From Streptomyces megasporus (lineage in GTDB: Bacteria; Actinomycetota; Actinomycetes; Streptomycetales; Streptomycetaceae), in assembly GCF_000718985.1 (NCBI RefSeq), contig NZ_JODL01000001.1:62001-126000 (forward strand): a stretch of 64,000 nucleotides of DNA, in the 5' to 3' direction. Position numbers and translations under genes: made by a program. The notes beneath the pieces are model-generated. The model was given only the letters and a program-made list of their open reading frames with translations, searched no databases and was not told the origin of the DNA. Within the stretch, counting starts at the first letter, position 1. Each line of letters starts with the position of its first letter. This document shows, piece after piece, positions 59,199 to 64,000 of the stretch.

Positions 59199-61085
59199 AT
59201 GTCTGCCATCGCCGCCGGCCCTCCGCGCCCCGACTCTCCCGACTCCGAGCCCGCCGTCCCCGGCCCCGCCACCGGCCCCGGGGACACCGGCCGTTCCGCC
59301 GTGCGTTCCCTGCTGCGGCTGTGGCCCTACGTACGGCCCGTGCGGGCCCGGTTGTTCACGGCGGCACTCGTCGCGATCGTCGCCTCCTGTCTGGGGCTGG
59401 TCATCCCCCTGATCCTGAAGTGGCTCGTGGACGGTCCGATCGCCGACCGCGACGCGGACGGGGTGTGGCTGGGCGGCGCGCTGCTGCTGACCGTCGGCGT
59501 GCTGGAGGCGCTGCTGTTCGGGCTGCGGCGCTGGCTGGTGGCCCGCCCGCTGGCCGGCGTGGAGGCGGCGATGCGCGCGGACCTGTTCCGTCACCTGCAG
59601 CGGCTGCCGATCGCCTTCCACGACCGTTGGGCGAGCGGGCAGTTGCTGTCGCGCGCCACGGCGGACCTCCAACTGTTGCGCCTGTTCCTGGCCTTCCCCC
59701 TCACCTTCCTGCTGGTCAACGGCACCACCATCCTCGTCGGGTTCGGTGTCCTGCTGGTCCAGGAGTGGACGCTGGGGTTGGTGCTGCTGCTGCCCGTGGT
59801 GCCGCTGGTGCTGCTCTGCTCGGTCTTCGAGGCGCGGTACTCGCGGGCGGCGCGCCGGGCGCAGGACCAGATCGGCGATCTGACGACGGTCGTCGAGGAG
59901 TCCGTGCTCGGCATCCGGATCATCAAGGGCTTCGGCCGTCACCGCAGCCAGGCCCGCGCCTTCCGGGCGCTCTCCCACCGGCTGCTCGGCACCGAGCTGC
60001 ACAAGGCGCGGCTGCTGGCGGGCATCTGGGCGGTGATCATGACGCTGCCGGAACTGGCCATCGGCGCCGCCCTGGTGCTGGGCACGGTCCAGGTCGCCGA
60101 CGGGGAGCTGTCGGCGGGCACCCTGGTCGCCTTCCTCACCACGGCCCTGGCGCTGCGCTGGCCGGTGGAGTCGATCGGCTTCCTGCTCGCCATGAGCAAC
60201 GAGGCCGCGACGGCGACCGACCGCTACTTCGAGGTGATGGACGAGCCTCTCCCGCCGGACACGCTCACCCGGGGCGGTCCCGCGCCGAGCGCCCCGGCGG
60301 CTCCCGCCCCGGCGGCTCCCGTCCCGGCGGACGGTCTCCGCTTCGAGCGGGTGGTCTTCCGCTACCCGGACGCGCCACCGGACGCCCCGCCCGTGCTGGA
60401 CGGCGTCGACCTGCACGTCCGCTCCGGGGAGACCATGGCCCTGGTCGGCGCCACCGGCAGCGGCAAGACCACGCTCACCGCCCTGATCCCCCGGCTCCAC
60501 GAGGCCACGTCCGGCCGGATCACCCTCGACGGCCGGGACGTCGCGGCGCTCCCCCGCGACGAGCTGCGCTCGCTGATCGCCGTCGCCTTCGAGGAACCCA
60601 CGTTGTTCTCCGCCTCCGTGCGGGAGAACGTGCTGATGGGCGCTCGGTCTCCCGAGGAGGCCGGGCAGGAGGAGCTGGCGCGTGCCCTGCGGGTCGCCCA
60701 GGCCGAGGAGTTCGTGAACGCGCTGCCGCGAGGGGTGGAGACCCAGGTCGGCGAGCAGGGCCTGAGCCTGTCCGGCGGACAGCGCCAGCGTCTGGCGCTG
60801 GCGCGTGCCGTGGTCGGCCGGCCCCGTTTCCTCGTCCTGGACGATCCGCTCTCCGCCCTCGACGTCCACACCGAGGCCCTGGTGGAGGCCGCCCTGCGCG
60901 AGGTGCTGGCCGAGACCACCGCCCTGGTGGTGGCGCACCGCCCCTCCACCGTGCTGCTGGCCGACCGGGTGGCGCTGCTGTCGCGGGGCCGGATCACCGC
61001 CGTCGGCACCCACCACGAACTGCTGGCGTCCAGCACCGAGTACCGCCACCTGATGTCCGGCGAGCAGCGCGAGGAGGAACGATGA
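59199..61085 (+). CDS. ABC exporter, membrane and ATPase subunit 1
   Basis: A 628-residue type IV half-transporter. A six-helix domain (about 40-340) is followed by an ATPase domain with Walker A GATGSGKTT (about 416), signature LSGGQ (about 523), Walker B FLVLDDPLSALD (about 543) and the His switch VVAHRPS (about 580). The catalytic Glu after Walker B is Asp, a usual sign of the degenerate site in heterodimers. A 25-residue Ala/Pro linker separates the two domains. TAGTCT (59185-59190) lies 8 bases before the ATG and no ribosome-binding site is seen, so the mRNA may be leaderless. Confidence 0.92.
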   Translation: MSAIAAGPPRPDSPDSEPAVPGPATGPGDTGRSAVRSLLRLWPYVRPVRARLFTAALVAIVASCLGLVIPLILKWLVDGPIADRDADGVWLGGALLLTVGVLEALLFGLRRWLVARPLAGVEAAMRADLFRHLQRLPIAFHDRWASGQLLSRATADLQLLRLFLAFPLTFLLVNGTTILVGFGVLLVQEWTLGLVLLLPVVPLVLLCSVFEARYSRAARRAQDQIGDLTTVVEESVLGIRIIKGFGRHRSQARAFRALSHRLLGTELHKARLLAGIWAVIMTLPELAIGAALVLGTVQVADGELSAGTLVAFLTTALALRWPVESIGFLLAMSNEAATATDRYFEVMDEPLPPDTLTRGGPAPSAPAAPAPAAPVPADGLRFERVVFRYPDAPPDAPPVLDGVDLHVRSGETMALVGATGSGKTTLTALIPRLHEATSGRITLDGRDVAALPRDELRSLIAVAFEEPTLFSASVRENVLMGARSPEEAGQEELARALRVAQAEEFVNALPRGVETQVGEQGLSLSGGQRQRLALARAVVGRPRFLVLDDPLSALDVHTEALVEAALREVLAETTALVVAHRPSTVLLADRVALLSRGRITAVGTHHELLASSTEYRHLMSGEQREEER

Positions 61086-62950
61086 CCGCCACCGTCGCCG
61101 AATCGCCCTTCGAGGAGGAGGAGAAGCGGGACGGTGAGGGCGGCGGAGCCGCCGCCCCGCCCGATCCCTTCGACCGCGACGTGCTGCCCGCGCCGAAGGG
61201 CGCCTCGCGCCGGCTGCTCGGCTCGCTGCTCCGTCCGCACCGGGCGCGGGTGGCCGTGGCCGCCGTCCTGCTGCTGCTCCAGCAGGCGGCCGTGCAGGCC
61301 GGGCCGCTGCTGGTCGCGTACGCCATCGACCGTGCCGTGCCCGCCCTGCGAGCCGGCGACCACGGTCCGTTGACGGCCGTGGCGGCGGGGTACGCGCTGT
61401 GCGCGCTGTCCTCGGGCGGCCTGCAGTACGCCTTCGTCCGGGCCGCCGCCCGGATCAACCAGAGCGTCCTGCTGGAGCTGCGCGGCCGGATCCACCGGCA
61501 TGGCCAGGCGCTGAGCGTGGACTTCCACGACCGTTACACCTCCGGCCGGTTGATCTCCCGGTCCACCACCGACGTGGAGGCGCTGCGCGAGCTGCTGGAC
61601 GAGGGGCTGCAGGAGCTGCTGGGCGTGACCCTGTCGGTGGTCTACATCTGCGCCACGCTGTTCTGGCTCGACATCGGGCTGGGCGGCGCGGCCCTGCTCT
61701 CCTTCGTTCCGCTGTTCCTGCTGGTGCAGAACTTCCGGCGCCGCTCGATGCGCGTCTACCGCAAGCGGTCCACGGCCATCGCGACGGTCATCGTGAAGTT
61801 CGTGGAGACGATGAACGGCATCCGCCCGGTGCAGGCGTTCCGTCGCGAACGGTCGGGTGACGCGGAGTTCGGCGAGCTCAACGACCGGCACCTGAAGGTC
61901 AACGGCGACTCCATCCTGGAAATGGCCCGCTATGTGGTCTCCTCCCGGCTGGTCGCCAACATCGCGGTCGCCGTCATCGTGCTGTGGAGCGCCCAGCGGG
62001 TGGCGACCGGGTCCCTGGAGTTGGGCGTGCTCGCCGCGGCGGCGCTGTACCTGCGGCGGCTGTACGACCCGATCGACCGGTTGGGGATGTTCCTCAACTC
62101 CTACCAGTCCGCGGCGGCCTCCCTGGAGAAGATCGCCGGGCTGCTCGCCCAGGTCCCCTCCGTCCCCGAGCCCGTCCGTCCCCGGCCGCTGCCGGAGCGC
62201 TCCGCGGACATGCCCGGCCGCCCGGTGGTCTTCGAGGGCGTGAGCTTCGCCTACCGCACCGGTGGCGAGGTGCTGCCCCGCTTCGACCTGGAGATCCCGG
62301 CCGGGCAGACGGTCGCGGTGGTCGGCGCGACCGGTGCGGGCAAGTCCACGCTCGCCAAGCTGCTCGCCCGCTTCTACGACCCCACCGAGGGGCGGGTGCT
62401 CCTGGACGGCACCGACCTGCGGGACCTGGCCACCCCCGAACTGCGGCGCGGGGTCGTCATGGTGACGCAGGAGGCGTTCCTGTTCTCGGGCACGGTGGCG
62501 GAGAACATCGCGATCGGCCGCCCGGACGCCTCGCGGGAGGAGATCGAGCGGGCGGCGAAGGCGATCGGCGCGCACGACTTCATCACCGCCCTCCCCGACG
62601 GGTACGACACCGACGTCCGCAAGCGCGGCGGTCGTATCTCCGCCGGTCAGCGGCAGTTGGTGGCCTTCGCCCGCGCGCTGCTCGCCGACCCGGCCGTGCT
62701 CATCCTGGACGAGGCGACCTCCTCGCTGGACGTGCCCGGTGAGCGGGCGGTCCAGCAGGCCATGGACACCGTCCTGCGCGGCCGTACCGCGATGGTGATC
62801 GCCCACCGACTGTCGACGGTGGAGATCGCCGACCGGGTCCTGGTGATGGACGCCGGCCGGATCGTCGAGGACGGACGGCCCGCCGATCTCATCGCGGGCA
62901 CCGGCCGCTTCGCCGGTCTCCACCGGGCCTGGCGCGACAGCCTGGCCTGA
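61082..62950 (+). CDS. ABC exporter, membrane and ATPase subunit 2
   Basis: A 622-residue half-transporter whose ATG overlaps the stop of subunit 1 in ATGA, so the two are made together and should pair. After a Glu/Gly-rich 35-residue start comes the membrane domain (about 50-340). The ATPase follows, with Walker A GATGAGKST (about 415), signature SAGQ in place of SGGQ (about 519), and the complete Walker B LILDEATSSLD (about 538). The substrate is unknown; lipids or drugs are typical. Confidence 0.93.
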   Translation: MTATVAESPFEEEEKRDGEGGGAAAPPDPFDRDVLPAPKGASRRLLGSLLRPHRARVAVAAVLLLLQQAAVQAGPLLVAYAIDRAVPALRAGDHGPLTAVAAGYALCALSSGGLQYAFVRAAARINQSVLLELRGRIHRHGQALSVDFHDRYTSGRLISRSTTDVEALRELLDEGLQELLGVTLSVVYICATLFWLDIGLGGAALLSFVPLFLLVQNFRRRSMRVYRKRSTAIATVIVKFVETMNGIRPVQAFRRERSGDAEFGELNDRHLKVNGDSILEMARYVVSSRLVANIAVAVIVLWSAQRVATGSLELGVLAAAALYLRRLYDPIDRLGMFLNSYQSAAASLEKIAGLLAQVPSVPEPVRPRPLPERSADMPGRPVVFEGVSFAYRTGGEVLPRFDLEIPAGQTVAVVGATGAGKSTLAKLLARFYDPTEGRVLLDGTDLRDLATPELRRGVVMVTQEAFLFSGTVAENIAIGRPDASREEIERAAKAIGAHDFITALPDGYDTDVRKRGGRISAGQRQLVAFARALLADPAVLILDEATSSLDVPGERAVQQAMDTVLRGRTAMVIAHRLSTVEIADRVLVMDAGRIVEDGRPADLIAGTGRFAGLHRAWRDSLA

Positions 62951-62965
62951 CGCCTCGCCGGGAGT

Positions 62966-62997
62966 CGACGCGCCCGTCGGGTTCGACGGGCGCGTCG
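62966..62997. terminator. Bidirectional terminator between ABC exporter and glgP
   Basis: A perfect 14-bp inverted repeat (62966-62979 with 62984-62997) around a 4-base loop, between two convergent genes. It can serve both transcripts. Confidence 0.8.
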
Positions 62998-63075
62998 GTC
63001 GTCGGGGCACGGGCGGCTCCCGGCCCGCGCCGGGAACCGTCCGTGCCGGGAGGCCGCCCGTGCCGGGCGCGTGGT

Positions 63076-64000
63076 TCAGCGCATCAGCACCCCGGCGGCC
63101 TGCCTGGCGTCGAGGTCGTCCGGTGGCAGGGCGACCAGGCCCGGTTCGGCCGGGCTCGCCAACAGCGGGTGCGCCGGCAGGACGCGGACGGTGTAGCCGA
63201 ACGCCCCGGCCCGGTCCAGCGCGAGCGGCCCCTCGTACAGCCGGCTCCCGTTCTGCTCCGGCCCCTCGGACGCCTTGAGCGGCACGTGGACGGCGTCCGT
63301 GATGGAGTCCGACTCGTCCACCCGTCCGGCGACCGCCTGCACCTCCACGTCCTCCGGTTCCAGGTCGCCCAGGACCACCCGCACCCGCAGCGAGAGCGAG
63401 CCGCCCAGCGTCACGGACTCGCACACCGACTCCACGTGGTCGATCGCCACGCGCGGCCAGCCCGCGCGCACCCGCGCCTTCCACTCGGCCAACCGGCCCG
63501 CGGTGGGGACGTCCAGCGTCCGGTGGGCGCGGGCCGCCGGGGTGTACAGCCGCTCGACGTACTCGCGCACCATCCGGTCCGCGAGCACCTTCGGGCCCAG
63601 TCGGTCGAGCGTCCGGCGGACCATCTCGATCCACCGCTCCGGCAGACCGCTCCCGGTCACCCCGCGGTCGTAGAAGCAGGGCGCGACCTGCTCCTCCAGC
63701 AGTTCGTACAGCGCCGCGGCCTCTATGGCGTCGCGCCGCTCCCGGTCCTCCGGTCCGTCGCCGAGCGGCCCGTCCCCGACCGTGCCGGCCGTCCCGTCGT
63801 CCGCGGTCGGGATGACCCAGCCGAAGTCCGGCTCGTACCACTCGTCCCACCAGCCGTCCGACACCGAGAGGTTGAGGCAGCCGTTGAGCGCCGCCTTCAT
63901 TCCGGAGGTGCCGCACGCCTCCAGCGGGCGGAGCGGGTTGTTGAGCCAGACGTCACAGCCGGTGTAGAGCCGCTGTGCCATGCCCATGCCGTAGTCGGGC
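63076..64000 (-). CDS. glgP: Alpha-glucan (glycogen/maltodextrin) phosphorylase, C-terminal part
   Basis: The last 307 codons of a GT35-type phosphorylase; the start lies beyond the right edge. The fragment begins in DYGMGMAQRLYTGCDVWLNN and continues RPLEACGTSGMKAALNG, the conserved region around the PLP and phosphate site of the short actinobacterial GlgP family. GWWDEWYEPDFGWVIP follows. The C-terminal 100 residues are the extra beta domain of that family. The enzyme releases glucose-1-phosphate from glycogen ends, complementary to GlgX at 53293-55563. Confidence 0.9.
   Translation of the reverse strand, partial: PDYGMGMAQRLYTGCDVWLNNPLRPLEACGTSGMKAALNGCLNLSVSDGWWDEWYEPDFGWVIPTADDGTAGTVGDGPLGDGPEDRERRDAIEAAALYELLEEQVAPCFYDRGVTGSGLPERWIEMVRRTLDRLGPKVLADRMVREYVERLYTPAARAHRTLDVPTAGRLAEWKARVRAGWPRVAIDHVESVCESVTLGGSLSLRVRVVLGDLEPEDVEVQAVAGRVDESDSITDAVHVPLKASEGPEQNGSRLYEGPLALDRAGAFGYTVRVLPAHPLLASPAEPGLVALPPDDLDARQAAGVLMR

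Overview
The window is about 72% G+C, uses GTG and TTG starts, and carries actinomycete gene families (SARP regulator, SseB pair, GlgX, EF-hand protein, paired ABC exporters). It reads as a Streptomyces chromosome. Nothing in the sequence fixes the species.

Layout. (1) 1-9764 is core metabolism. It holds the end of a peptide ABC transporter operon, two SseB-like genes and a P-loop protein (all minus strand). A tandem glycine riboswitch then precedes gcvT-gcvH-glyA-sdaA. (2) 10191-14027 holds a broken PBP2 gene and an intact MecA-type penicillin-binding protein. (3) 14240-43934 is a complete cephamycin-type beta-lactam cluster. It contains a SARP activator (CcaR type), cmcI, cmcJ, cefF, an O-methyltransferase, an acyl-CoA ligase, a MetX-fold acyltransferase, a cmcT-like exporter, a class A beta-lactamase, a DD-carboxypeptidase, pcd-cefE-cefD (minus strand), and lat-pcbAB-pcbC. 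(4) 44167-49363 is accessory: a DUF1906 hydrolase-like protein, a membrane protein, an M15-like protein and an ATP-grasp protein preceded by a possible micro-ORF. (5) 49453-64000 is mostly core: GntR and VWA proteins, a calcium-binding protein, GlgX, an enoyl-CoA hydratase, an anti-sigma-type kinase, an MFS transporter, a heterodimeric ABC exporter, and the end of glycogen phosphorylase.

How the cluster works. Lat and Pcd turn L-lysine into alpha-aminoadipate. PcbAB joins it to Cys and Val, PcbC closes isopenicillin N, CefD epimerises it, CefE expands the ring and CefF hydroxylates C-3'. CmcI and CmcJ should add the 7-alpha-methoxy group. The carbamoyltransferase CmcH that completes cephamycin C is absent. 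In its place, in the same transcription unit as cefF, lie a catechol-type O-methyltransferase, an acyl-CoA ligase and a MetX/CefG-type acyltransferase. I infer that the 3'-hydroxyl is acylated with a CoA-activated acid, most likely an alpha-methoxycinnamate as in the known compounds cephamycin A and B.

Regulation. The cmcI-cmcJ-cefF and lat-pcbAB-pcbC units each start with four AGAG-core heptads exactly 11 bp apart, 9 bp before a matching -10 box, which is the layout of SARP operators. The activator gene has a TTA codon, and the neighbouring PBP gene has two, suggesting bldA control.
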